Shown here: positions 26,507-36,631 of the stretch, piece by piece
How the letters are laid out: each line of letters begins with the position of its first letter
Position numbering within the stretch: the first letter of the stretch is position 1
DNA from: Nitrosomonas mobilis
GTDB taxonomy: Bacteria > Pseudomonadota > Gammaproteobacteria > Burkholderiales > Nitrosomonadaceae
Assembly: GCF_900103035.1 (NCBI RefSeq)
Contig: NZ_FMWO01000044.1
Span: 1-64,000 of the forward strand
Reading direction: 5' to 3'
Length of the DNA stretch: 64,000 nucleotides
Made by a program: the position numbers and the translations under genes
The notes under the pieces: model-generated
What the model was told of the DNA's origin: nothing
The model's database searches: none
What the model saw: only the letters and a program-made list of their open reading frames with translations

Positions 26507-27739
26507 ATGCATATTTTATTTCTAACCGACAACTTTCCGCCAGAAGTCAATGCTCCGGCAAGCCGCACGTTTGAGCACTGTCGCGAATGGGTCAAAGCCG
26601 GTCACAAGATTACCGTCATTACCTGCGCCCCGAATTTTCCGAAAGGCAGGTTATTTGAGGGCTACAAGAACAGCTTCTATCAAACGGAAGAAGTTGATGG
26701 GATTCGCGTGATTCGGGTTTGGTCATACATCACTGCAAATGAGGGATTCGTAAAGCGTATTCTAGATTATCAGAGCTTTATGGTGACGGCAACGCTTGCA
26801 AGCCCATTTGTGCGTGGAGTTGACCTTGTTGTTGGCACGTCGCCGCAGTTCTTTACTGTCTGCGCGGCCTATGTTGTTAGTCGAATGAAACGTGTACCGT
26901 TTGTCTTCGAGTTGCGTGACCTGTGGCCAGAGTCGATTCGCGCAGTTGGAGCCATGAAGGATTCACGACTGCTTGACTGGCTTGAAAAACTTGAGCTTTT
27001 TCTTTACCGCAAAGCAAGCGCCATTGTATCTGTAACAAACGCATTCCGCGATAATATCATCGCTCGCGGCGCCGACATCAAGAAAATTCACGTTGTCACC
27101 AATGGGGTTGATATCAGTCGTTTCAAGCCGCGCGAAAAAGATGTGGCACTGGTGCGCAAACTAGGCATTGAGGGAAAATTTGTGTCCGGCTACATCGGCA
27201 CACATGGTATGGCTCATTCGCTTGAGACCTTGCTTGATGCTGCGGCGAAAATCAAGACAATGCCGGATGGAAAACGCCACTGCATCATCTTCTTGGGGGA
27301 TGGCGCACGTAAGGCCGATCTGAAAACGAAGGCGGAGAGCATGAGCTTGGATAATGTAATTTTTGTTGACTCCGTATCCAAGGACGAGGTAGTCAAGTAT
27401 TGGTCCCTCCTTGATGTATCAATTATTCATCTGAGCAAGACCGACCTATTCACCACCGTGATTCCATCCAAGTTGTTTGAGTGTATGGGTATGGGTATTC
27501 CCGTGTTGCACGGCGTGGCTGGGGAGTCAGCAGGGATTGTGCAAAAAGAAGGCGTTGGTATTGTTTTTGAACCTGAGAATGCCAATCAACTTTGCCACGG
27601 GCTCATGGCGCTGTCTGAGAACAAAGCCTTATATGACAAATACCGTGCCAATGCGATGGTAGGGGCTCGAAATTACGATCGCAGTGTGCTTGCTGGCAAG
27701 ATGCTGGATGTGTTGGAGGTGGTTGCAAAAGGGCACTAA
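26507..27739 (+). CDS. GT4-family glycosyltransferase (WbuB-like)
   Basis: 410 residues, intact. Starts MHILFLTDNFPPEVNAPASRT and continues HCREWVKAGHKITVITCAPNFP, the typical N-terminus of WbuB-type aminodeoxy-sugar transferases. The C-terminal lobe has GYIGTHGMAHSLETLLDAA, the donor-site region IPSKLFECMGMGIPVLHG, and GESAGIV. It probably adds an N-acetyl-aminodeoxyhexose such as FucNAc to the repeat unit; the exact sugar is a guess. Composition is closer to the genome average than the wzx-wzy-GT block, which suggests another origin. It is preceded by IS remnants and followed by a ugd stub. Confidence 0.85.
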   Translation: MHILFLTDNFPPEVNAPASRTFEHCREWVKAGHKITVITCAPNFPKGRLFEGYKNSFYQTEEVDGIRVIRVWSYITANEGFVKRILDYQSFMVTATLASPFVRGVDLVVGTSPQFFTVCAAYVVSRMKRVPFVFELRDLWPESIRAVGAMKDSRLLDWLEKLELFLYRKASAIVSVTNAFRDNIIARGADIKKIHVVTNGVDISRFKPREKDVALVRKLGIEGKFVSGYIGTHGMAHSLETLLDAAAKIKTMPDGKRHCIIFLGDGARKADLKTKAESMSLDNVIFVDSVSKDEVVKYWSLLDVSIIHLSKTDLFTTVIPSKLFECMGMGIPVLHGVAGESAGIVQKEGVGIVFEPENANQLCHGLMALSENKALYDKYRANAMVGARNYDRSVLAGKMLDVLEVVAKGH

Positions 27740-27864
27740 TGTGTGAACGATTTGGCGACGCGACTTATTACGCTTAATTGCTTTTGAGTAACGAATCTTT
27801 GGTATTCTTTGGGCTTTTGGTTTGGTATTCGCTATCCACTTTCGTTTTTTCAACAGGGTTACAC

Positions 27865-27956
27865 ATGAATTAACGATTTTCGACATCAGCTATGCGGCGG
27901 GCCTAGTAACGGCTGCCTGTTTCGCAGAAGTCGGCCACAACGTGATTCCTGGTTAG
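27865..27956 (+). pseudogene. 5' stub of UDP-glucose/nucleotide-sugar 6-dehydrogenase (ugd)
   Basis: From an ATG at 27865, and after a one-base slip, the sequence reads ELTIFDISYAAGLVTAACFA, then EVGHNVIPG and a stop at 27954-27956. Intact Ugd proteins start MKLTIFGIGYVGLVTGACFA and EVGHNV. The Rossmann GxGYVG motif is scrambled here and everything after about 30 residues is gone. A remnant of a nucleotide-sugar gene that once belonged to this or an earlier polysaccharide cluster. Confidence 0.65.
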
Positions 27957-28612
27957 AAAGATTGTTCAGCCAAGCCCGTTTTTTCTATGATAAGGCGATA
28001 CTGACTCAAATAACCACTCAAAGAGGAACTGTCATGACCATGAACCGTATCCCAATTCTAAACAGGCCTGTCCTTACCTGCCTTCCTTGTGTAGTTTGGC
28101 ACAAGACAAAAAGGGAGCGCTTCCTCTATTAAATCATTGGCGCGGTCGGCATTCGAGCGAACTATGTAATCAATCAAGCTGATTTACTGTAGTAACGAAC
28201 GTTATCCGCCCAATTACGCTGTGTGCTCCTGAATGCGAACGACGCGCAAAGCATTCCTTATAGTATCGAATGCCGCGGGGAGAAGTGCTAATGTCGCCAA
28301 TGTGGATAACGATCGAGCAGTCTATGGGCTGGGTGAGCGCTATTATCAAGCTGGTTGTCGGTGTGCCAGGAATACGAAACAGCAAGATGCTGTGTAGACA
28401 TGTTGTACCAGTGAAGCACTGGAATTTTGCGCGTAATAGGAAATCGATTGTCAAAACACTAAAGACTCCTTGCTGTGGTAGGAATGGCATATACTGAACG
28501 TGGGTAAAATTACGAGTTACAACAACAATTAACGCATTAATTAAAATGAATTATTTGATTTGCATTTTTATTATCTGCGAATCAGTCATTTTAGCCTTAT
28601 GTTAAACAATAG
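27957..28612. other. Stretch of about 650 bases without an identified gene
   Basis: Between the ugd stub and rapZ. It contains several short broken open frames on both strands. One, of about 32 codons from ATG at 28034, has an AGGA in front (MTMNRIPILNRPVLTCLPCV), and others lie around 28170-28490. None matches a family I recognise. The setting, amid IS and gene remnants, suggests decayed mobile or cassette DNA. The last 100 bases are AT-rich and probably hold the rapZ promoter. Confidence 0.4.
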
Positions 28613-29482
28613 ATGAAAATCGTCATCATTAGCGGTTTGTCTGGTTCGGGCAAAAGCGTTGCACTCAACGTACTGGAAGATTCAGGGTATTACTGTGTCG
28701 ATAATTTACCGGCGCCCATGCTGGTTGATCTGGTGTCTTTATTGCGACAGCAGGGTTATGCACATGTCGCCGTAGCAGTCGATATGCGCAGTGGTGACAG
28801 CATTGCTGCCCTGCCACGCCAACTCGACTTACTTGAGCGCCAGCCCATTAAAATAAAACTCATTTTTTTTAATGCGCGAACGGATATTCTCATTCAGCGT
28901 TTTTCCGAAACACGGCGCAGACACCCGCTGACGGACGAAAACATCACGCTTGATGAAGCGATTCGGCGTGAACGTGAGGCATTGTCATCCCTGGCAACCT
29001 TGGGCCATCATATCGATACCAGTGCATTGCAACCCAATACGTTACGTACTTTTATCAGGGAATTCATCACCGATAACCATCCGACTTCACGACTGACGCT
29101 GCTGTTTCAATCATTTGGCTTTAAGCATGGTATTCCGCTCGATGCTGATCTAGTGTTTGATGTGCGCTGTATTCCCAATCCGCATTACGATCCCCACCTG
29201 CGGGATTTGACCGGTCAGTCTCCCGAGGTGATCCGTTTTCTGGAGGCACAACCCAACGTACCTAAAATGATAATCGATATTCGTAGTTTTCTTGATACCT
29301 GGCTGCCGGTATACATGCGTGACAATCGTGCTTATCTGACGGTGGCGATTGGCTGTACTGGTGGTCAGCATCGATCCGTCTATTTTGCTGAAACTCTGGC
29401 GGCCTACTTTCATGATCTCACGCATGTGCTGGTACGTCATCGCAGCCTGACCGAAGCGGCTGCCGCTCACACCCGCAAATAA
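28613..29482 (+). CDS. rapZ: RNase adapter protein RapZ (YvcJ family)
   Basis: 289 residues. P-loop GLSGSGKS (8-15) near the N-terminus, VDMRSGD and FFNARTDILIQRFSETRRRHPL in the middle, and the C-terminal GCTGGQHRSVYFAE typical of the family. In enterobacteria it directs RNase E to GlmZ and senses glucosamine-6-phosphate. In this lineage the RNA partner is unknown; the family also binds nucleotides. Its end overlaps the 3' end of recG by 16 bp, converging. Confidence 0.93.
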   Translation: MKIVIISGLSGSGKSVALNVLEDSGYYCVDNLPAPMLVDLVSLLRQQGYAHVAVAVDMRSGDSIAALPRQLDLLERQPIKIKLIFFNARTDILIQRFSETRRRHPLTDENITLDEAIRREREALSSLATLGHHIDTSALQPNTLRTFIREFITDNHPTSRLTLLFQSFGFKHGIPLDADLVFDVRCIPNPHYDPHLRDLTGQSPEVIRFLEAQPNVPKMIIDIRSFLDTWLPVYMRDNRAYLTVAIGCTGGQHRSVYFAETLAAYFHDLTHVLVRHRSLTEAAAAHTRK

Positions 29483-31533
29483 TCCTTTTTCTCACCCAGC
29501 CAGCGATCCAGATGCGCCTGTGCTATCTGCGGATAATCCCGTAGCAGGGTTTCTGCGGTTTCCCGGGCGATATCGAGCAACTCGCCATCAGCATCCAGAT
29601 CAGCAAATCGCAGCAGCGGCACCCCGCTCTGCCGAGTGCCAAGAAATTCACCAGGGCCGCGCAGCAATAAATCCTGGCGCGCAATCTCAAACCCATCGGT
29701 ATGCTTGAAAATGACTTGTAAACGTTTGCGTGCAAGTTCAGAAAACGGACGCTGAAATAGCAGGATGCAAACCCCTGCGTCTGCACCACGGCCAATCCGA
29801 CCACGTAACTGGTGCAACTGTGACAGTCCCATGCGTTCTGCGTGCTCGATCACCATCAGGGATGCATTGGGCACATCCACCCCAACTTCGATGACTGTCG
29901 TTGCAACCAGTAGTTGTATGATGCCCTGACTGAAGGCTGTCATGATGGCCGATTTTTCTGCACTATCCAGCCTGCCGTGTATCAGTGCTACTTGCAGCTC
30001 CGGAAAGGTTTCACGCAGTATCACCAGAGTTTCCATTGCGGTTTTGAGCTGCAATACTTCCGATTCTTCTATCAGCGGACAGACCCAGTAAGCCTGACGT
30101 CCTGCGCGACAGGCTTCACGAATGCGCGTGAGCACCTCATCTCGTCGGCGGCTATCAATCAATTTAGTTGCCACTGGCGACCGGCCCGGTGGTAACTGAT
30201 TGATCACCGATACATCCAGATCGGCAAAATAGCTCATCGATAAGGTACGTGGGATCGGGGTGGCGCTCATCATGAGCTGATGGGGCACACCTGCGGTATC
30301 GCCACTACCTTTGAGGCGCAACGCCAAACGCTGGTTCACGCCAAAACGGTGCTGCTCGTCGATGATTACCAGCCCCAGGCGTTTGAATTGGACGGGTGAC
30401 TGAAATATTGCATGGGTTCCGACCACGAGCCCAGCAATTCCTGCTTCAATTTTTTGCAGGGCTGCCTCACGCTGCTGTTTTTTCAGGCTACCGGATAACC
30501 ACGCAATTTCTATTCCCAATGGCTCGAACCAGCTGGTAAATTTCTGCAAGTGCTGCTCAGCCAGAATTTCCGTAGGCGCCATCACCGCCACTTGATAGTT
30601 ATTGGCGATTGATTGCAACGCAGCGATGCCCGCTACCACCGTTTTGCCGCTTCCCACATCTCCCTGCAACAAACGTTGCATCGGAAATGACTGGGCAATG
30701 TCGCGACTGATTTCATCTACGACCTTTTGTTGCGCCGCAGTCAAAGTAAACGCAAGCAAGTCGAGCAGTTTCTGCTGTAAGGCAGGATGCTGCGGCAGGG
30801 CTGGGGCATGGTGACTGCGCCGTTGGTGATAATGCTGGCGCATTGACAACTGCTGAGCGAGCAGTTCGTCAAATTTAATACGCCGCCAGGCTGGATGGGT
30901 GCGGGACTGTAATGCATCCAGCGGCGTAGCTGCAGGAGGATGGTGCAGGAACGTGATGCTTTCCGCCAGTTTTGGTAATCGATGTGTTTTCAGAATGGCT
31001 GATGGCAGAATTTCTACCAACAACTTATTTCGCCCGGTGTAAGCCAGTGCCTGCGAAATAAGCTTGGAGAGTGTTTGCTGCGCAAGCCCGGCCATTATCG
31101 GATATATAGGTGTCAGGGTAACCGGAAGTGGCAGCTTCTTCTCCGCTATCCGGTACTTCGGATGAATAATTTCCAGCCCGCTATATCCGGCACGTACCTC
31201 GCCCAGTACCCGTAAGCGCTTGCCAATCGCCCAGCTTGCAACCTGTCCTGGATAAAAACTGAAAAAACGGATAGCGATAGTACCGCTCGCATCCTGCAAC
31301 TGACAGACAAGTTGCCGTCTGGGGCGGGTCTGAATTTCATGCGCCGTCACCACGCCTTCGATCTGAGCGATTTGTTCTGCTGCCAGCAGGGCAATTGGCA
31401 GCAATCGCGTTTCATCCTCGTAGCGCAACGGCAGATGCAGTACCAGGTCGAGATCACTCATCAACCCAAGCTTGTTCAGCTTTTGTTTTAATGCTTCATT
31501 GAGTGTGCCGAACAGAAAGGGCGGGGATATCAA
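29467..31533 (-). CDS. recG: ATP-dependent DNA helicase RecG
   Basis: 688 residues. N-terminal OB-fold wedge domain (about 55-150), then superfamily 2 helicase motifs: GDVGSGKTVVAG (motif I), IIDEQHRFGV (II), MMSATPIPRTL (III), and in the second lobe LIHGRLDSAEK and MVIEHAERMGLSQLHQLRGRIGRG. It remodels stalled forks and branched DNA. Probably co-transcribed with ridA, which ends 34 bp upstream. Confidence 0.96.
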   Translation of the reverse strand: MISPPFLFGTLNEALKQKLNKLGLMSDLDLVLHLPLRYEDETRLLPIALLAAEQIAQIEGVVTAHEIQTRPRRQLVCQLQDASGTIAIRFFSFYPGQVASWAIGKRLRVLGEVRAGYSGLEIIHPKYRIAEKKLPLPVTLTPIYPIMAGLAQQTLSKLISQALAYTGRNKLLVEILPSAILKTHRLPKLAESITFLHHPPAATPLDALQSRTHPAWRRIKFDELLAQQLSMRQHYHQRRSHHAPALPQHPALQQKLLDLLAFTLTAAQQKVVDEISRDIAQSFPMQRLLQGDVGSGKTVVAGIAALQSIANNYQVAVMAPTEILAEQHLQKFTSWFEPLGIEIAWLSGSLKKQQREAALQKIEAGIAGLVVGTHAIFQSPVQFKRLGLVIIDEQHRFGVNQRLALRLKGSGDTAGVPHQLMMSATPIPRTLSMSYFADLDVSVINQLPPGRSPVATKLIDSRRRDEVLTRIREACRAGRQAYWVCPLIEESEVLQLKTAMETLVILRETFPELQVALIHGRLDSAEKSAIMTAFSQGIIQLLVATTVIEVGVDVPNASLMVIEHAERMGLSQLHQLRGRIGRGADAGVCILLFQRPFSELARKRLQVIFKHTDGFEIARQDLLLRGPGEFLGTRQSGVPLLRFADLDADGELLDIARETAETLLRDYPQIAQAHLDRWLGEKKDYLRV

Positions 31534-31567
31534 GGTAATGAAAGGGGTAACGGTGAGAGCCGTTTGC

Positions 31568-31960
31568 TCAGTCGTTATTTAATACCATGACTGCATCCAT
31601 TTCCACCAGTGCATCGCGTGGCAGTGCTGATACGCCGATTGCCGCACGTGCGGGATAGGGCTGACTGAAATATTTGCTCATAGCTTCATTGACTTTCACA
31701 AAATCTGTCAAATCGACCAGATAAACATTGAGCTTGACGATATCGCTCAAATCACCACCGCTTGCCACGGTAACGGCCTTGAGATTGGCGATGACCTGCT
31801 CGATTTGCGCATCGATCCCGGAGACCATTTTCATCTGCGTCGGATCAAGCCCGATCTGGCCAGAGAGATAGACTGTCTCGCCACCTTTCACCTTTACTGC
31901 CTGCGAATAAGTTCCGATAGCCTGTGGTGCTTCGTTGGTGGTTACAATTGTTTTGTGCAT
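31568..31960 (-). CDS. ridA: RidA family enamine/imine deaminase
   Basis: 130 residues from the ATG at 31958-31960, which has GGGAGA in front; the longer upstream frame lacks a site. Trimeric chorismate-mutase-like fold. Seen: GTYSQAVKV, VYLSGQIGLDP, and the C-terminal signature YPARAAIGVSALPRDALVEMDA, with the Arg that binds the carboxylate. It hydrolyses reactive enamines and imines such as 2-aminoacrylate. Divergent from murA (85 bp). Confidence 0.93.
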   Translation of the reverse strand: MHKTIVTTNEAPQAIGTYSQAVKVKGGETVYLSGQIGLDPTQMKMVSGIDAQIEQVIANLKAVTVASGGDLSDIVKLNVYLVDLTDFVKVNEAMSKYFSQPYPARAAIGVSALPRDALVEMDAVMVLNND

Positions 31961-31985
31961 GCTTATCTCCCAAATATTACGATAG

Positions 31986-33305
<1,320 letters not shown>

Positions 33306-33319
33306 GGAAAGGCAAAAAA

Positions 33320-33346
33320 AAAGCCTCCGGTTGAATCGGAGGCTTT
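33320..33346. terminator. Bidirectional rho-independent terminator
   Basis: AAAGCCTCCG, loop gttgaat, CGGAGGCTTT, with a run of nine or more A on the left side. It sits between the convergent murA and the minus-strand gene ending at 33374 and could serve both; the T-run is stronger on the minus strand. Confidence 0.85.
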
Positions 33347-33373
33347 CAGATATTCAGGCTGGCCAGAAAATGA

Positions 33374-34039
33374 TCAGTCTTTCAGTAATGATGGAGGGTT
33401 ATAGGTTATTACCACGGTTGCCAGACGGGAATTCAGTCCCATCACCGGTATGACCAGCATTTTTCTGCCTTTGCTGTCTGACAGCATGGCCACTTTACGC
33501 TGATTGAGTACCTCTTTAGGGTAAATTTTAGCTGCAGCCTTATCTTCCAGCCTCTTGTCGGTAGAAACCAAAAGTTTGCCTGCTTCACTGATCAGTACGA
33601 CCCGTTCCGTATCCTTGGTTTTGACGAGCTCAGTCAGATATTGATCAATTTGATCCAGATTGTTACGTAATAATTCACCGCGCACTGCCCAGGCAAGCAC
33701 TTGCCCAAAGCGCTCTTCTTCATTTTTATATTGACTATCAGCATACTCACGAGCTTGCTTCATCAGGTCGTTACGTTCTATCTCAAGCTGCTGAGCAAGT
33801 TGGCTTTGTCCTTTTTCAAGACGAGAGTCCGCCTGATTGACCGCGATCTGTTTCCAGATGAACATGAGTAGCAGCACTGCCAGAAATACCAGAAGTGACC
33901 AGGAAGGTAATTGTTTTTGCTGAAGCTCAGCGAGAGGAGCACACTTCTTGGTCAAAATGTTCCATAGTGAAGCGGGCTTGCTCCATTCAATCTTGTCCTT
34001 GGACTGATCGCCCCCATTTTGCGTGTATTGATCTGACAT
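33374..34039 (-). CDS. Membrane-anchored protein with predicted extracytoplasmic sensor-like domain, unknown function
   Basis: 221 residues. A cytosolic N-terminus of about 45 residues is followed by a single membrane segment (SWSLLVFLAVLLLMFIW, about 46-63). A coiled-coil-like helix (about 70-115) and a compact alpha/beta region (VVLISEAGKLLVSTDKRLED, KMLVIPVMGLN, ATVVITY) come next. The last part is reminiscent of a PAS/Cache sensor fold without an output domain. I do not recognise the family. Monocistronic between the murA terminator and argH. Confidence 0.7.
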   Translation of the reverse strand: MSDQYTQNGGDQSKDKIEWSKPASLWNILTKKCAPLAELQQKQLPSWSLLVFLAVLLLMFIWKQIAVNQADSRLEKGQSQLAQQLEIERNDLMKQAREYADSQYKNEEERFGQVLAWAVRGELLRNNLDQIDQYLTELVKTKDTERVVLISEAGKLLVSTDKRLEDKAAAKIYPKEVLNQRKVAMLSDSKGRKMLVIPVMGLNSRLATVVITYNPPSLLKD

Positions 34040-34100
34040 AAATTTAGCTCCTTAAATAAATGAATGAGTGCCACAAGTGAAAACGGCCAATTATCCATCA

Positions 34101-34117
34101 TTCCCTTTCAAAGGGAA
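34101..34117. promoter_or_regulatory. 17-bp palindrome between divergent genes
   Basis: TTCCCTTT-c-AAAGGGAA is a perfect inverted repeat in the 200-bp region between argH (plus) and the sensor-like gene (minus). It has the shape of a dimer-binding operator. No regulator assigned. Confidence 0.4.
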
Positions 34118-34240
34118 AGCATGGTGATAAATATTCGAGACATTTCTCGTAACAAGTGTTGCATATTCAGCAAATTATACTCGGAAGGTGAATGCGTTTC
34201 CCGGTAAAATAGGGCGATTCATTAAAAAGGCAATTGCAAA

Positions 34241-35626
34241 GTGGAACAAGACAAAAAAAAGTGGTCAGGCCGATTCAATGAGCCGGTTTCGGAATTGGTG
34301 GAAAGATATACCGCTTCGGTCGGATTCGATTATAAACTGGCCGAATATGACATCCAGGGCTCGCTTGCCCATGCGCATATGCTGGCTGCGGCCGGTATTA
34401 TCAGCGGCAGCGATCTTGCCGATATCGAACGCGGTCTGGAGCAGATTCGCGATGAAATCCATAACCATCAGTTTGACTGGCAGGTTGCACGCGAAGACGT
34501 ACATCTGAATATTGAACATCGACTCACCGCGCTGGTTGGTGATGCTGGCAAGAGGCTGCACACCGCTCGCTCTCGCAACGATCAGGTCGCAACCGACATT
34601 CGTCTGTATCTGCGCGCAGCCAGCGATGAAATTATCAGCTTGATACGGGCATTGCAACAGGCGTTGCTGGAGCTGGCCGAGCAGCACGCTGATACTATCA
34701 TGCCGGGTTTTACCCACCTGCAGGTTGCACAACCTGTTACCTTTGGCCACCATCTGCTGGCCTATTTCGAGATGCTGCAACGCGATGCGCAACGCCTGCA
34801 GGATGGCAGAAAACGTATCAACCAGTTGCCACTGGGAGCAGCAGCGCTTGCAGGTACCAGTTATCCGATTGACAGGGAAGCGGTCGCGCGGGAACTTGAG
34901 TTTGACGGAATTTGCCGAAATTCACTCGACGCCGTCTCCGATCGGGATTTTGCCATCGAGTTTTGCGCCTGTGCCGCACTCATCATGATGCACCTGTCGC
35001 GTTTGTCGGAAGAACTGATCCTATGGATGAGTCCCTCATTTGGGTTCATTGAACTGGCTGACCGGTTCTGTACCGGTTCATCAATCATGCCGCAGAAGAA
35101 GAACCCCGATGTACCCGAGCTGGTTCGTGGCAAAACCGGCCGGATCAATGGACATCTGGTGGCATTGTTAACGTTAATGAAGTCGCAGCCACTGGCGTAC
35201 AACAAGGATAATCAGGAGGACAAGGAGCCGCTGTTCGATACCGTCGATACGCTGAAAGATACCTTGCGTATTTATGCTGACATGATGACGGGCGTGAAGG
35301 TCAACCAGACCACGATGCGTCAGGCGGCGCTGCGCGGGTATGCCACAGCAACCGATCTCGCCGATTATCTGGTCAGAAAGGGCATGCCGTTTCGCGATGC
35401 GCATGAAATCGTGGCAAAAGTAGTTCGTGCAGCTGAAGATAAACAGTGTGACTTAAGCGCGCTCTCACTGCCAGAATTGAAACAGTTTTCAGCCGTCATT
35501 GAAGCTGACGTCTTCGCCATCCTGACCCTGGAAGGTTCAGTGCAAAGCCGCAACCATTCGGGTGGTACGGCGCCCGCCCAAGTTCGCCAGGCAATCGAGC
35601 GGGCGAGAAGCTCGATAACCGAATGA
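34241..35626 (+). CDS. argH: Argininosuccinate lyase
   Basis: 461 residues, GTG start with AAAAAGG upstream. Fumarase/aspartase superfamily; splits argininosuccinate to arginine and fumarate. Visible: KKKWSGRF at the N-terminus, [20 protein letters not shown]-like [11 protein letters not shown], and the signature loop [12 protein letters not shown] with the catalytic Ser. Followed after 7 bp by the fructosamine-kinase-like gene, so probably co-transcribed. Confidence 0.97.
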   Translation: MEQDKKKWSGRFNEPVSELVERYTASVGFDYKLAEYDIQGSLAHAHMLAAAGIISGSDLADIERGLEQIRDEIHNHQFDWQVAREDVHLNIEHRLTALVGDAGKRLHTARSRNDQVATDIRLYLRAASDEIISLIRALQQALLELAEQHADTIMPGFTHLQVAQPVTFGHHLLAYFEMLQRDAQRLQDGRKRINQLPLGAAALAGTSYPIDREAVARELEFDGICRNSLDAVSDRDFAIEFCACAALIMMHLSRLSEELILWMSPSFGFIELADRFCTGSSIMPQKKNPDVPELVRGKTGRINGHLVALLTLMKSQPLAYNKDNQEDKEPLFDTVDTLKDTLRIYADMMTGVKVNQTTMRQAALRGYATATDLADYLVRKGMPFRDAHEIVAKVVRAAEDKQCDLSALSLPELKQFSAVIEADVFAILTLEGSVQSRNHSGGTAPAQVRQAIERARSSITE

Positions 35627-35633
35627 TGTTGCT

Positions 35634-36539
35634 ATGCTGCACACACCGGGCCGTTCAGTAACTGCATCTCCATGGCCAGAGATTGCCGCGCAGCTGGTGG
35701 AAACGGCTGATCCGGTATTCGTTGCTGAACGGATCACGCCCATTGGCGGGGGGTGTATCAATCAAACATTCTGCCTGGAAGGTAACGGGCAACGTTTCTT
35801 CATCAAACTCAACGATGCCTGTTGTCTCTCAATGTTTGTTAGCGAAAGCATGGCGCTCGACGAGATTTTGCGATCTGCCACGCTACGGGTACCGCAGCCA
35901 TTGTGCCAAGGCGTTACGCAGGATTTTGCCTGGTTTGCGCTGGAATTCATCCCGTTACAAAATCATGGAAACCAGACAGCACTGGGTACTGCACTTGCCA
36001 GCATGCACCGTCACACCGCCGAGCGGTTTGGCTGGAAACATGACAACACAATTGGTACTACCTTGCAGGAAAATACCCCTTCTTCCGATTGGATTGCCTT
36101 TTGGCGGGAGCATCGCCTGAGTTTTCAGCTCAGGCTGGCCAGAAAAAATGGCCACACTGGCCGTTTGCAGCAACTTGGAGAACGATTAATGCAGGATCTG
36201 GCAGATTTTTTTGACGATGTGCCGATTGCCTCCCTGCTGCATGGCGACTTATGGAGTGGCAATTACGCTTTTGATAACGATGGACAACCGGTGGTATTCG
36301 ATCCTGCCGTTTATTACGGTGACCGCGAGACGGATCTGGCCATGACCGAACTCTTTGGTGGATTTTCAGCAGATTTTTACGCTGCCTATCAGTCGGCCTG
36401 GCCGCTGGATAGTGGCTATCGCGTGCGCAAGCAACTCTATAATCTGTATCATATACTCAACCACCTCAACTTATTTGGAGGGCATTATTTGCATCGGGCA
36501 GAGGCGACCATAGAAGGGTTGCTAGCCGAAATACACTGA
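35634..36539 (+). CDS. Fructosamine/ketosamine kinase family protein
   Basis: 301 residues of the APH-like kinase fold. RITPIGGGCINQTFCLEG is the nucleotide-loop region, FFIKLN holds the Lys, LLHGDLWSGNYAF the catalytic loop, and VFDPAVYYGDRETDLAM the metal-binding segment. The family phosphorylates ketosamines on glycated proteins or free Amadori products, a protein-repair role. It may act on ribulosamines in bacteria. Likely in one unit with argH. Confidence 0.88.
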   Translation: MLHTPGRSVTASPWPEIAAQLVETADPVFVAERITPIGGGCINQTFCLEGNGQRFFIKLNDACCLSMFVSESMALDEILRSATLRVPQPLCQGVTQDFAWFALEFIPLQNHGNQTALGTALASMHRHTAERFGWKHDNTIGTTLQENTPSSDWIAFWREHRLSFQLRLARKNGHTGRLQQLGERLMQDLADFFDDVPIASLLHGDLWSGNYAFDNDGQPVVFDPAVYYGDRETDLAMTELFGGFSADFYAAYQSAWPLDSGYRVRKQLYNLYHILNHLNLFGGHYLHRAEATIEGLLAEIH

Positions 36540-36631
36540 TCTCTTGTCACTAGACAACAAGAACACTGCAATCTTCAAATAGACGCAGAATTGCAGGCTT
36601 TCCGTCAACCAACCTACAAGGAATATTGAAT

